A stretch of DNA of 64,000 nt from JAOUJD01 sp963726405 (GTDB taxonomy: Bacteria > Pseudomonadota > Gammaproteobacteria > Burkholderiales > Burkholderiaceae_F). The stretch spans positions 186,001 to 250,000 of the forward strand of contig CAVSCF010000005.1 in NCBI GenBank assembly GCA_963726405.1. The letters run 5' to 3'. Under the pieces are notes generated by a model. That model saw only the letters and a list, made by a program, of their open reading frames with translations, was not told the origin of the DNA and made no database searches. This document shows, one piece after another, positions 9,904 through 18,685 of the stretch; positions within the stretch are counted from its first letter, which is position 1, and every line of letters starts with the position of its first letter. The position numbers and the translations under genes are program-made.

Positions 9904-11364
9904 TCACTTGATCGCGAGCCGCTGCATCCGATAGCGCAGTTGCCGGAACGTGATGCCGAGCAGTTGGGCGGCGGCGGTGCGGTTGTAGCGCGTGCGTTCG
10001 AGCGCGCGGCGAATCGCTTCGCGCTCGAGCGAATCCAGATAAGTGGGCAGTGACGACGGGACGCCGTCGACCAGCACCGCCTCGGAGGCTGCAGCGACCG
10101 TCGGGTCCGTTGCCGAGACCGGGCCTGCTTCGTCGGCAGGGATCGGCTCGGCCTCGAGCGGCAGATCGACCTCCGCACCGGGCAGCATGAGATCGTCGGC
10201 CATCAGGACGTCGTCGCCCGCGAGTGCCACGGCCCGCTCGAGGATGTTCTCGAGCTCGCGCACATTGCCAGGGAAGCGGTAAGAGCGCAGCGCCAACGTC
10301 GCCGCCGGCGACAGCCGCGCCTGCGGCCCGCCGCTGCGTTCGGCGATGCGCTGAAGGATGGCCCCGGACAACTGCGGCACATCCTCGAGTCGCTCCCGCA
10401 AGGGAGGCACGCGGACCTCGATCACGTTCAGCCGGTAGAAAAGGTCCTGGCGGAAACGCCCGGTCGCCACCAGCGCGCTCAGGTCCTGATGAGTCGCGCT
10501 GACGATCCTCACATCGACCGGATCTTCCGTCGAGGCGCCGACCTTCCTCACCTTGCGTTCCTGGATCGCACGCAGCAACTTCACCTGCATCGCGAGCGGC
10601 AGTTCCGCGACCTCGTCGAGAAACAGCGTGCCGCCGGCAGCGGCCTGGAAGAAGCCGTCGCGGTCGCGGTCAGCGCCCGTGAACGCCCCCTTGCGATAGC
10701 CGAAGAACTCGGCCTCCATCAGAGTTTCGGGAATCGCGCCGCAGTTCACGGGGACGAAGGCCTGCGGCGCCCGGCTCGACGCATCGTGGATCGCGCGAGC
10801 CGCCAGTTCCTTGCCGCTTCCAGACTCGCCATGGATGGTCACGGGCGCCATGGTGTTGGCAAGCCTGAGAATCATCCGCCGGAGCTGCTGCATCGCCGGC
10901 GCCTCGCCGGTGAGGCGAGCGAGCGCGGGAACCTCCGGCGCCGCGCTGTCGCCGACGCCGGCGACGTTGACCGCGGAGCGCACGAGCATGCGCAGCTGGT
11001 CGAGATCGACAGGCTTGGTGAGGTAGTCGAAGGCGCCGGCCTTCAACGCGGCAACCGCGTTCTCCGCGCTTCCGTAGGCCGTGATCACGGCAATCGGAGG
11101 CCCGGAGGTGAGCGCGACTTCCCGCACGAGATCCAACCCGGTGCCGTCGGGCAGCCGCATGTCCGTCAGGCACAGGGCATAGCGGCGCTGCTCGAGCAGC
11201 GCGCGCGCGGCGCCCACCGACTCGGCCGTATCGACGTCGAGCCCGAGGCGCACGAGCGTGAGCGACAGCAGCTCTCGCAAGTCCGCCTCGTCATCGACGA
11301 CGAGGACGGCTGGCGAACGGCCGACGGCCATGGTCCGGGGGTGGCTGGGAGTTGCGTCGCTCAT
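9904..11364 (-). CDS. pilR: NtrC-family response regulator PilR
   Basis: Sigma54-dependent regulator, 486 residues. The receiver domain (about 18-130) has VVDDEAD, the phospho-acceptor in LTDMRLPDGTG, and TKPVDL. The AAA+ domain (about 150-385) has Walker A GESGSGKE and GAFTGA, the loop that contacts sigma54. The Fis-type helix-turn-helix at the end reads RTRYNRTAAAQLLGITFRQL. In other bacteria PilR activates pilA transcription; no pilin gene is in this window, so the target is elsewhere. The start is set by an ATGA overlap with the pilS stop, implying translational coupling. Confidence 0.93.
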   Translation of the reverse strand: MSDATPSHPRTMAVGRSPAVLVVDDEADLRELLSLTLVRLGLDVDTAESVGAARALLEQRRYALCLTDMRLPDGTGLDLVREVALTSGPPIAVITAYGSAENAVAALKAGAFDYLTKPVDLDQLRMLVRSAVNVAGVGDSAAPEVPALARLTGEAPAMQQLRRMILRLANTMAPVTIHGESGSGKELAARAIHDASSRAPQAFVPVNCGAIPETLMEAEFFGYRKGAFTGADRDRDGFFQAAAGGTLFLDEVAELPLAMQVKLLRAIQERKVRKVGASTEDPVDVRIVSATHQDLSALVATGRFRQDLFYRLNVIEVRVPPLRERLEDVPQLSGAILQRIAERSGGPQARLSPAATLALRSYRFPGNVRELENILERAVALAGDDVLMADDLMLPGAEVDLPLEAEPIPADEAGPVSATDPTVAAASEAVLVDGVPSSLPTYLDSLEREAIRRALERTRYNRTAAAQLLGITFRQLRYRMQRLAIK

Positions 11365-13121
11365 CGGACGGGGATCGTATCGAGGAAACCCTGGGAGTCA
11401 ACGCCGGTGAGAGAGCCGGGACCGAAGCGCAGCAGGAAGCCCTCGCGCGTCGCGCCATCGAGCTCGCGCCGCGTGCTGTAGGCAAGTTCGGCCCGGTTCG
11501 TGACGCAGAACTCCCGTGCGAGATACAGCCCCAGGCCCGTGCCCTGCGAACGCGTCGTGAAGAACGGCTCGAACAGAGCCGGGCGGGCGTCGAACGGCAC
11601 CCCGGGACCGTCGTCGAAGACCCATAGCTGCGGCCGGTCGCCCTCCGGGGCCGGCTCGATCAGGACACGCACTGATCCCGGCTTGCCGGACGCGAACCGG
11701 AGCGCGTTATCGACGAGGTTGTACAAGACCTGCCGCAAATGGGATTGCTCGAATTTGACGCGCAATCCCGAAGCGGCCTCGAGCTGGACGACTTCTGTCT
11801 GCAGACCGCGGTCCCGCACGAACTCGGCAAGGAAATGGCGGACGAAGTCGGCAATCTCCAGTTGATCGCCCAGCGGCGGCTCGCGCCGGGCCACTCGCAG
11901 CACGTCCTCGACGAGGCGATTCAGGCGTTGCGTGTTTTCACGCACGATCGCCGCCAGGCGCTTCAGCACCGGGTCGCTCGCGTCCTCCCCGAGCAGTTGC
12001 CCGGCATGGCTGATGGCGGCCAGTGGATTGCGGATCTCGTGCGCGATCGACGCGGTCAGCCGCCCCATCGCCGCGAGCTTCAATTGCTGCGCCCGGTCTT
12101 CAACGTCGCGGACGTCCTCCATGAAGATCACGAATTCATCGCTCGTGCTCGTGGTCGGCCGTGCGAAGCGCGCACGCAGCCGCGACTCCGTCGCAGGCAT
12201 CGCTTGCTTGCCGGGGGCGACGACCGTGGGCGACCACGCGCCTTCGCTGCGTCCGCTGTCGGCCCACGACAGAAAGGCGGCGGCAAGCTCCCTGCCCTCC
12301 GCAAGATCCGCCAACCGGGTGCCTGTCAGCTGGGCCTGCGCATCGAGACCGAGCATGCGCCGCGCCGTTCGGTTGTTCGCTCGTACCTGGGTACTTCGGT
12401 CGACGACGATCACGCCCTGATCCATCTGCGCGATGACGAGGCGGTTGATCTCGAGCTGATTCTGCAGATCGCGCCCGCGGCTGCGCGCAAGCCGCTCCTG
12501 CTGCGCCAGGCGAGCGCTGAGCGCGCGGAGCAGCGCCGTTACCGCGAAGAGCGCCGCGCCGTACGCGCCCGCCTGGAACAGCAACGAGTTTGAATCGCCG
12601 GCGAGCGCGCGCACCCCGGCGTCGATGAGGATCGTCAGCACCGCCAAGGCGCAGATGAAGAACACGAGGATCGACGGAAGCAGCAGCGAAGCGCCGGCCA
12701 GCGGCAGCAGGAAAAGGATGACCCAGCCGGAGGCCACCCCGCCGCCCGTCACCACGAGCACGCCGATTGCGACGAGATCGAGCGCCAGTTGCCCGATGAC
12801 CTGCGCGAGAAAGCGTCGGTGAACATACAGGGCGAGTCCCGCGAACACCGCGGCGAGCGAGAAGTACAGCAGGGCCGTCAGCACCGTCCACTGCGCTCCC
12901 CCCGACGATGAAACGGGCCGAACACCGGCCGCACTGGCCAGCACGAGCGCGCTGGCCACGATGACTCGCGTGCTGGCGAAGTACTCGAGCGTTCGCCATG
13001 GCGCTTCGTCGGGATCGATGGGCGGGTGGCCGTCGAGCAACGACTCGGCCGCGTCGGCGGCGTCGCGGGGTGAGCCGGCGGCGCCCTCAGGCAGGGGGCG
13101 GCTGGCGGCGGTGTTCTTCAC
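11361..13121 (-). CDS. pilS: Sensor histidine kinase PilS
   Basis: Membrane histidine kinase of 586 residues, cognate to PilR. About six hydrophobic segments lie in residues 50-205 with little periplasmic loop, the PilS topology that can sense pilin subunits in the membrane. Then a PAS-like region (about 225-340), the dimerisation helix SIAHEIRNPLAAISHAGQLL carrying the phospho-His, and the ATPase domain with NLVDNALRFA, FDDGPGVP and GTGLGLYLAREF. Its first 35 nt overlap the end of the small PP0621-like gene, and its stop overlaps pilR by 4 nt, so the whole block from the CcsA-like gene down to ampD may be one transcript. Confidence 0.92.
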   Translation of the reverse strand: MKNTAASRPLPEGAAGSPRDAADAAESLLDGHPPIDPDEAPWRTLEYFASTRVIVASALVLASAAGVRPVSSSGGAQWTVLTALLYFSLAAVFAGLALYVHRRFLAQVIGQLALDLVAIGVLVVTGGGVASGWVILFLLPLAGASLLLPSILVFFICALAVLTILIDAGVRALAGDSNSLLFQAGAYGAALFAVTALLRALSARLAQQERLARSRGRDLQNQLEINRLVIAQMDQGVIVVDRSTQVRANNRTARRMLGLDAQAQLTGTRLADLAEGRELAAAFLSWADSGRSEGAWSPTVVAPGKQAMPATESRLRARFARPTTSTSDEFVIFMEDVRDVEDRAQQLKLAAMGRLTASIAHEIRNPLAAISHAGQLLGEDASDPVLKRLAAIVRENTQRLNRLVEDVLRVARREPPLGDQLEIADFVRHFLAEFVRDRGLQTEVVQLEAASGLRVKFEQSHLRQVLYNLVDNALRFASGKPGSVRVLIEPAPEGDRPQLWVFDDGPGVPFDARPALFEPFFTTRSQGTGLGLYLAREFCVTNRAELAYSTRRELDGATREGFLLRFGPGSLTGVDSQGFLDTIPVR

Positions 13122-13317
13122 AGCAGAAAAACCGGTCGCCCAGAAGAAGCGCCTCCTGGCGCGGCACGTGGAGCCCGCAAGTCGCGCAACTGACCATCGC
13201 CTGTGGCATCTGCTGGTCCGCCGCGGGTGACGAAGGCCGTTTGTCGCGACGCTGTCTGGACCGCCACATCACGTAGATGACGATCGCCAGCAGCAGGAAG
13301 AAAAGAATGCGGTTCAT
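13087..13317 (-). CDS. Small PP0621-like membrane-anchored Cys-rich protein
   Basis: A 76-residue protein with an N-terminal hydrophobic helix (ILFFLLLAIVIYVMW) followed by a basic stop-transfer run and a C-terminal cysteine module, CATC and FFCCEEH, likely to bind zinc. It resembles the PP0621 family found between ccsA-like genes and pilS. The start MNRILFF overlaps the stop of the CcsA-like gene by one base (TGATG), and the end overlaps pilS by 35 nt. Function unknown; its position suggests a link to type IV pilus regulation but that is inference. Confidence 0.8.
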   Translation of the reverse strand: MNRILFFLLLAIVIYVMWRSRQRRDKRPSSPAADQQMPQAMVSCATCGLHVPRQEALLLGDRFFCCEEHRRQPPPA

Positions 13318-14159
13318 CAAGCGCGGTGCAGCAAGACCTCGATGACGAATCGACTGCCGACATAGGCGAGCATCAACATGGCAAAGCCGGTGATTGTCCA
13401 GCGCAAGGCCGTTCGCCCGCGCCAGCCGAACACGACGCGGCCTACCAGAAGCGCCCCGAACACGAACCACGCGGCGAAAGTGAACACGGTCTTGTGGTCG
13501 AACCGCAGCGCCCGGCCGAACACTTCTTCAGAGAAGAAGATGCCGCTGACAAGCGTCGCCGTCAACAGAAGGAAGCCCGCTCCGATGAGGCGGAACAGTA
13601 CGGTCTCCATCGCCAGCAGCGGAGGCAGGCGGTCCAGGAAGTGGGCGAGCCGGCCCCGGGCGGACGATGAGGTTTCGCCGTGCAACCTTCGGTCCATGGA
13701 GGCCATCAGCAAGGCCTGCATCGCGGCGATCGTCAGCAGGCTGTAGGCGAGGATGGCGAGCAGCAGATGAACCCGGAACATCGGCGCGTCCGTTGCCTGT
13801 CCGAGGATGACGCCAGGAAAAGCAAGCGGCAGCAGCGCGGTGAGTGCCGCCAGCGGCAATACCAGGAGGAAGAGGCCGCGCGACGGCGAGAAGAACGTCT
13901 CCAGCCAGACGATGAGGGCGGTGATCCAGAGCGTGGCGGACAAGGCGTGCGCGAACCCGAAACGCAACTGGCCCTCGACGTACACGCCGTGAACCAGAAG
14001 TGCGCCGTGCAGTCCGATCGCCAATGCGAGCACGGGGCCGTGCCACAGAGGCGACTTCGCCGACTCGCTCTCGAGAGCAAGCCATTCACGCCAGGCGACG
14101 AACATATAGAGCACGGCAACAGCGCCGTACAATACGAACCATTCCGGGCGTGGCGGCAT
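13317..14159 (-). CDS. CcsA/YpjD-like cytochrome c assembly family membrane protein
   Basis: A 280-residue polytopic membrane protein of the cytochrome C assembly (CcsA/CcmC) family. About eight hydrophobic segments are visible. The C-terminal half carries DHKTVFTFAAWFVFGALL and GSRFVIEVLL, which resemble E. coli YpjD more than true haem exporters; the WWD haem motif of CcmC/CcsA is not obvious. Family members at this locus lie divergent from ffh, as here. Some annotations call it a cytochrome c biogenesis protein, but a haem role is not shown. The start ATG is 46 bp from the ffh start. Confidence 0.85.
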   Translation of the reverse strand: MPPRPEWFVLYGAVAVLYMFVAWREWLALESESAKSPLWHGPVLALAIGLHGALLVHGVYVEGQLRFGFAHALSATLWITALIVWLETFFSPSRGLFLLVLPLAALTALLPLAFPGVILGQATDAPMFRVHLLLAILAYSLLTIAAMQALLMASMDRRLHGETSSSARGRLAHFLDRLPPLLAMETVLFRLIGAGFLLLTATLVSGIFFSEEVFGRALRFDHKTVFTFAAWFVFGALLVGRVVFGWRGRTALRWTITGFAMLMLAYVGSRFVIEVLLHRA

Positions 14160-14205
14160 GAATGTTTATACCATGCAGCCGGCCCTCTCTCGCTGACCTC
14201 CCCCC

Positions 14206-15585
14206 ATGCTGGAACAACTCACCACCAAGCTTGCGCGCGTCGTAAAGACCATGCGCGGGCAGGCGCGCCTGACAGAAGAGAACATGCAGGAAATGCTGCG
14301 CGAAGTCCGCGTGGCACTGCTCGAGGCGGACGTTGCCCTGCCCGTCGTGCGGGACTTCGTCGGCCGGATCAAGGAGAAAGCGCTCGGTGAGGAAGTCGTG
14401 GGCAGCCTTACGCCCGGGCAGGCCCTCGTCGGCGTCGTGCAGCGTGAACTGACGCAGTTGATGGGCGGCGACCTCTCCGAGCGCGAGCGCGACATCAACC
14501 TCGCGACGCAGCCGCCGGCCGTGATCCTGCTCGCCGGACTGCAAGGCGCGGGCAAGACCACGACAGCCGGCAAACTTGCACGCTGGCTGAAGGAGGATCG
14601 CAAGAAGAAGGTCCTCGCGGTGTCGACCGACGTCTACCGTCCGGCCGCCATCGAGCAGTTGAAGACGGTGGCGGGCCAGGCAGGCGCGGAGTTCTTCCCA
14701 TCCGCCACCGGCGACAAGCCCGTGGACATCGCGGCCCGCGCGCTCGACCACGCGAAGCGGCACTTCTTCGACGTGCTGATCGTCGACACGGCGGGCCGCC
14801 TGGCCATCGACGAAGAGATGATGCAGGAGGTCACGGCGCTCGAGGCATGTCTGCAGCCGATCGAGACGCTGTTCGTGGTCGACGCGATGCTCGGGCAGGA
14901 CGCCGTGAACACGGCCAAGGTGTTCTCCGAACGCCTGCCACTGACCGGCGTGATCCTGACCAAGCTCGACGGCGATTCGCGGGGAGGTGCGGCGCTGTCG
15001 GTCCGCCAGGTCACGGGCAAGCCGATCAAGTTCGTCGGGGTTGGCGAGAAGCTGAGCGGCTTCGAGCGCTTTCAGCCGGACGGCATGGCCGGTCGCATCC
15101 TCGGCATGGGGGACATCGTCGCGCTGGTCGAAGACGTCAAGAAGTCCGTCGACGTCGAGAGCGCCCAGAAACTCGCCAAGCGGATGCAGTCCGGCGAGAA
15201 GTTCGACCTCAACGACTTCCGCGAGCAGATCGGCCAGATGCGCAAGATGGGAGGCCTGTCCAGCATGATCGACAAACTGCCCGCGCAGTTCGCGCAGGCA
15301 GCCGGACAGGTCAACCCCGCCGACAGCGAAAAGCAGATCCGCCGCATCGAGGGGATCATCAACTCGATGACGCCCGCGGAACGGGCCAAGCCCGAACTCA
15401 TCAAGGCTTCGCGCAAGCGCCGCATCGCGACGGGGGCCGGCGTTCCGGTGCAGGAAGTCAACCGCATGCTCAACCAGTTCGAGCAGATGCAGGCGATGAT
15501 GAAACAGATGCGCAAGGGCGGTCTGGCGAAGATGATGCGCGGCCTCGCTCGCGTTCCGGGCATGCCCGGACTGCCGAAGCGCTGA
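14206..15585 (+). CDS. ffh: Signal recognition particle GTPase Ffh
   Basis: Protein component of the SRP, which brings membrane-protein ribosomes to FtsY. 459 residues, standard length. The N domain covers 1-85. The G domain has G1 GLQGAGKTTTAGKLA, DTAGRLAID (G3), TKLDGDSRGGAAL (G4 region) and GVGEKL. The methionine-rich M domain from about 330 binds 4.5S RNA and signal peptides (QMRKMGGLSSMIDKLP and FEQMQAMMKQMRKGG). It is divergent from the CcsA-like gene across a 46-bp gap with a TTTATA-like -10 at about 14165; there is no clear Shine-Dalgarno. Confidence 0.97.
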   Translation: MLEQLTTKLARVVKTMRGQARLTEENMQEMLREVRVALLEADVALPVVRDFVGRIKEKALGEEVVGSLTPGQALVGVVQRELTQLMGGDLSERERDINLATQPPAVILLAGLQGAGKTTTAGKLARWLKEDRKKKVLAVSTDVYRPAAIEQLKTVAGQAGAEFFPSATGDKPVDIAARALDHAKRHFFDVLIVDTAGRLAIDEEMMQEVTALEACLQPIETLFVVDAMLGQDAVNTAKVFSERLPLTGVILTKLDGDSRGGAALSVRQVTGKPIKFVGVGEKLSGFERFQPDGMAGRILGMGDIVALVEDVKKSVDVESAQKLAKRMQSGEKFDLNDFREQIGQMRKMGGLSSMIDKLPAQFAQAAGQVNPADSEKQIRRIEGIINSMTPAERAKPELIKASRKRRIATGAGVPVQEVNRMLNQFEQMQAMMKQMRKGGLAKMMRGLARVPGMPGLPKR

Positions 15586-15591
15586 CCGCGC

Positions 15592-16269
15592 TCAGCCGAG
15601 GCGGCGCGGCGGAGCGGCCGGATCGACCGGAAGCTCCATCGGCGAAGGCGAGTAGCTCCAGCGATTCTTCCAGGCGGCGAGCACGGCATCCGGGTACTCG
15701 CGCCTGCCTCGGCTGCCGTTGTACCGGCCGAGCGCCATGAACAGGTCTCCGCGCTCGATGTCCAGGTAGTGCCTCAGGATGACGGTGCCGTATCGCAGGT
15801 TGGTGCGCATGTCGAACAGTCGCCGTGGATCGCCGTCCCCGATCACGTTCGTCCAGAAGGGCATCACCTGCATGAACCCGCGCGCGCCGGCGAGGGAGAT
15901 GGCGTACTTACGGAAATTGCTCTCGACCTGAATCAGACCGAGCACGAGTTGCCGCTCCAGGCCCGCGCGGGCGCACTCGTAGTCGAGGGTCTTCAGGAAC
16001 TCGAGCCTCGGGTCGAACTCCGGAATCCGCGTCTTCAGCCGCTCGGACATTTCCCCCAGCCATCCGAAGTGCGCCAGCCGATGGTGCGGGTCGTCGAACT
16101 TTCGCTCGGGCGGCCGGGCTTCCGCGATCTGCGCCGCAAGCGCGTTTCGGACAGCGTCGGCGAGTGGCTCGTATTGCTGAGCGCCGGCGAGGACAGGGCG
16201 CGGCATTGCCGCCATCGCGGCGGCGGAGATCAGCAGACGGCGTCGACCGATGGCGGGCGGCACGTTCAA
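15592..16269 (-). CDS. Soluble lytic transglycosylase-like protein
   Basis: Peptidoglycan-cleaving enzyme of the SLT/GH23 fold, 225 residues. An N-terminal export signal has consecutive arginines before a hydrophobic stretch (RRRLLISAAAMAAMP), compatible with Sec or Tat export. The SLT domain shows GLIQVESNF, where Glu is the catalytic acid, then GARGFMQVMP, NLRYGTVILRHYL and ALGRYNGS. The likely start is TTG at 16269, which overlaps the proS stop as TTGA; GTG at 16263 is an alternative. Coupling to proS is common in this clade. It converges with ffh, 6 bp apart. Confidence 0.9.
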   Translation of the reverse strand: MNVPPAIGRRRLLISAAAMAAMPRPVLAGAQQYEPLADAVRNALAAQIAEARPPERKFDDPHHRLAHFGWLGEMSERLKTRIPEFDPRLEFLKTLDYECARAGLERQLVLGLIQVESNFRKYAISLAGARGFMQVMPFWTNVIGDGDPRRLFDMRTNLRYGTVILRHYLDIERGDLFMALGRYNGSRGRREYPDAVLAAWKNRWSYSPSPMELPVDPAAPPRRLG

Positions 16270-18009
16270 CGGCCCGAGAGCCGTTCCCGGATGAAGGTAT
16301 AGGCGTCGCCGACCGCGACAGTCGTGGTCTGCAGGGTGCGACGGTCGACGTACTCGACCTTGCCCTCCTTGAGGCCGCGGTCGCCGATGGTCAGGCGATG
16401 CGGAATGCCGATCAGCTCCATTTCCGCGAACATCACGCCCGGCCGCTCGTCACGGTCGTCCAGCAGCACGTCCACGCCTGCCGCCTGGAGCTCGGCGTAC
16501 AACTGCTCGGCCAACTGGCGCACCGGTTCGGACTTGCCGTAACCGACGGGCGTGAGCACGATCGAGAACGGAGCGATGGGATCGGGCCAGATGATGCCTT
16601 TGTCGTCGTGGTTCTGCTCGATTGCCGCGCCCAGCAGCCGCGTCACCCCGATTCCGTAGCAGCCCATCAGCATGCGGGCCGGCCTGCCGCTTTCGTCGAT
16701 GAAGTTCAGGTTCATCGTCTCCGGGTACGGGAGGCCGGCGAAGACGTGACCGACCTCGATTCCGCGCTGAATGGCCAGCGTGCCCTTGCCGTCCGGCGAC
16801 GGATCGCCAGCCACGACATTACGGACATCGGCGACGGCGGGTTCGGGAAGATCGCGGCCCCAGTTCGCGCCCGTGTAGTGGTAGTTCTCCTCGTTCGCGC
16901 CACAGACGAAGTCGCTCATGTTGGCGACCGTGCGATCGGCAACGATCCTGATGGGTCTGCGTGTGCCGATCGGCCCGAGATACCCTGGCTTGCAGCCGAA
17001 CGCATCGAGGATCTCGGTCTCCGTCGCGAAACGAAACCCGCCTTTCAATCCTTCGACCTTGCCGACCTTCACTTCATTGAGTTCGTGATCGCCGCGGATG
17101 AGCACGAGCCAGATTTCCGCCGGCGCCGGATTGCCGGCATCGTCCGTCCGGTCCACCGCGAGGACGATCGATTTCACGGTGCGCGCCAGCGGCAGGCCGA
17201 GCAGTTGTGCGACGTCTTCGCACTTTTCCTTGCCGGGAGTCGGCGTCCTGGTCAGCGACTCCCTGGGCGCCGCGCGCTCGGCGACGAGCGGCAAGGCCTC
17301 CGCCATCTCGATGTTCGCCGCGATATTCGGACGTCGGGCAATACGCGATGGCGTCTTCGCCGGTGTCGGCGATGACCTGGAACTCGTGGCTCGCCTTGCC
17401 GCCGATGTTCCCCGTATCCGCGGCGACCGCGCGGAAGGTGAGGCCCATGCGGGAAAAGATGCGCGTGTAGGCGTCGTACATCGCGCGGTAACTCACCATG
17501 GCACTTGCTTCGTCCTTGTCGAACGAATACGCGTCCTTCATCGTGAACTCGCGTCCGCGCATCACCCCGAAGCGCGGCCGGCGCTCGTCGCGGAACTTCG
17601 TCTGGATGTGATAGAAGTTCGCGGGCAACTGCTTGTAGCTCTTGAGCTCCTCGCGCGCGATATCGACGATCACCTCCTCGCTGGTGGGCTGGACGATGAA
17701 GTCGCGGTCGTGCCGGTCCTTCAGGCGCAGCAGTTCGGGGCCCATCTTCTGCCAGCGCCCGGATTCCATCCACAGCTCAGCCGGCTGAACGACCGGCATC
17801 AGCAGCTCGACCGCCCCCGCCCGGTTCATCTCCTCGCGGATGATCTGCTCGATCTTGCGGATCGAACGCAGGCCCATCGGCATGTACGTGTAGATGCCCG
17901 CCGCGAGCTTCTTGATCATGCCCGCGCGCAGCATCAGTGAGTGGCTGATCACCTCCGCGTCCGCAGGGGCTTCTTTCAATGTCGAGATGAAGAACTGACG
18001 TGCGCGCAT
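16266..18009 (-). CDS. proS: Proline--tRNA ligase, interrupted by a single-base frameshift
   Basis: Class II aminoacyl-tRNA synthetase (bacterial type with YbaK-like editing insertion). The first part, 18009 to about 17323, encodes motif 1 and 2 regions (MPMGLRSIRKIEQIIREEMN, FRDERRPRFGVMRGREFTMKD) and runs to CPTSEY. Correct sequence resumes in another frame from about 17321 (ANIEMAEALPL, RGDHELNEVKVGK, VVAGDPSPDGKG, GCYGIGVTRLL, DDRDERPGVMFAEMELIG) to the stop at 16266. One extra base, best placed at about 17322 (TAT-C-GCG), accounts for the break. Corrected length is about 580 residues, matching the family. As proS is essential, a sequence error is more likely than inactivation. Confidence 0.93.
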
Positions 18010-18034
18010 GCCGGTAATCCGTAAAGAAACTCTG

Positions 18035-18064
18035 TTGTGCCCTCGAAAAACCGGCCCCTATAAT
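18035..18064 (+). promoter_or_regulatory. Promoter of rppH
   Basis: TTGTGC at 18035-18040, an 18-bp spacer and a consensus TATAAT at 18059-18064, placing the start near 18071 and a short leader before the rppH ATG, with GGGG as a Shine-Dalgarno element. It lies in the gap divergent from proS. Confidence 0.7.
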
Positions 18065-18096
18065 CGGTCGCAGATTCTAAAGGTTCAGGGGTTGGC

Positions 18097-18681
18097 ATGC
18101 TGGACAAGGACGGGTACCGCCCGAACGTCGGCATCATCCTGCTCAACGGTCGCAACGAGGTCTTCTGGGGTAAACGGGTAAAACAGCATTCGTGGCAGTT
18201 CCCGCAGGGCGGGATCAAGTACGGCGAGTCGCCGGAGCAAGCGATGCTTCGCGAACTCTGGGAAGAAGTCGGACTCAGGCCCGAACATGTGAGGATCGTG
18301 GGCCGTACTCGCGAGTGGCTGCGTTACGAAGTACCTGAACAGTGGATCCGACGCGAACTGCGCGGAAATTACCGCGGGCAGAAGCAGATCTGGTTTCTGC
18401 TGCGCCTCGTCGGGCGGGACTGCGACGTATGCCTGCGCGCGACCACGCATCCGGAGTTCGATGCATGGCGTTGGCACGAGTACTGGGTGCCGCTGGAAAC
18501 GGTCATCGAATTCAAGCGCGACGTCTATCAGCAGGCGCTGCTGGAACTTTCCCGCTTCGTCTTCAAGGCAGGCCGGCCGCAGAACCGGGCGTTGCGGCCG
18601 CGCCCTCTGCACGGAGTCGACGTGCATAACGGCAACGGCCTGGCCGGACCCGCGTCGGAACCTCCGACGGAAGCGGCCTGA
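18097..18681 (+). CDS. rppH: RNA pyrophosphohydrolase
   Basis: Nudix hydrolase that removes pyrophosphate from the 5' triphosphate end of mRNA and so starts decay. 194 residues. The Nudix box GGIKYGESPEQAMLRELWEE (then VGL) lies near residues 38-60, with the RELWEE glutamates that bind magnesium. It also has QFPQGG and FLLRLVG strands and the substrate-side HEYWVPL typical of RppH/NudH. The C-terminal ~35 residues are Pro/Arg-rich and variable. The gene is divergent from proS, a conserved pairing in betaproteobacteria, and converges with proB. Confidence 0.96.
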   Translation: MLDKDGYRPNVGIILLNGRNEVFWGKRVKQHSWQFPQGGIKYGESPEQAMLRELWEEVGLRPEHVRIVGRTREWLRYEVPEQWIRRELRGNYRGQKQIWFLLRLVGRDCDVCLRATTHPEFDAWRWHEYWVPLETVIEFKRDVYQQALLELSRFVFKAGRPQNRALRPRPLHGVDVHNGNGLAGPASEPPTEAA

Positions 18682-18685
18682 CGAC

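Noticed and set aside
17074..17322. Continuation of the first proS frame past CPTSEY considered as a genuine variant C-terminus
   Set aside because: Translation becomes Arg/Gly-rich low-complexity at once, while the neighbouring frame continues ProS exactly; a frameshift is the simpler reading.
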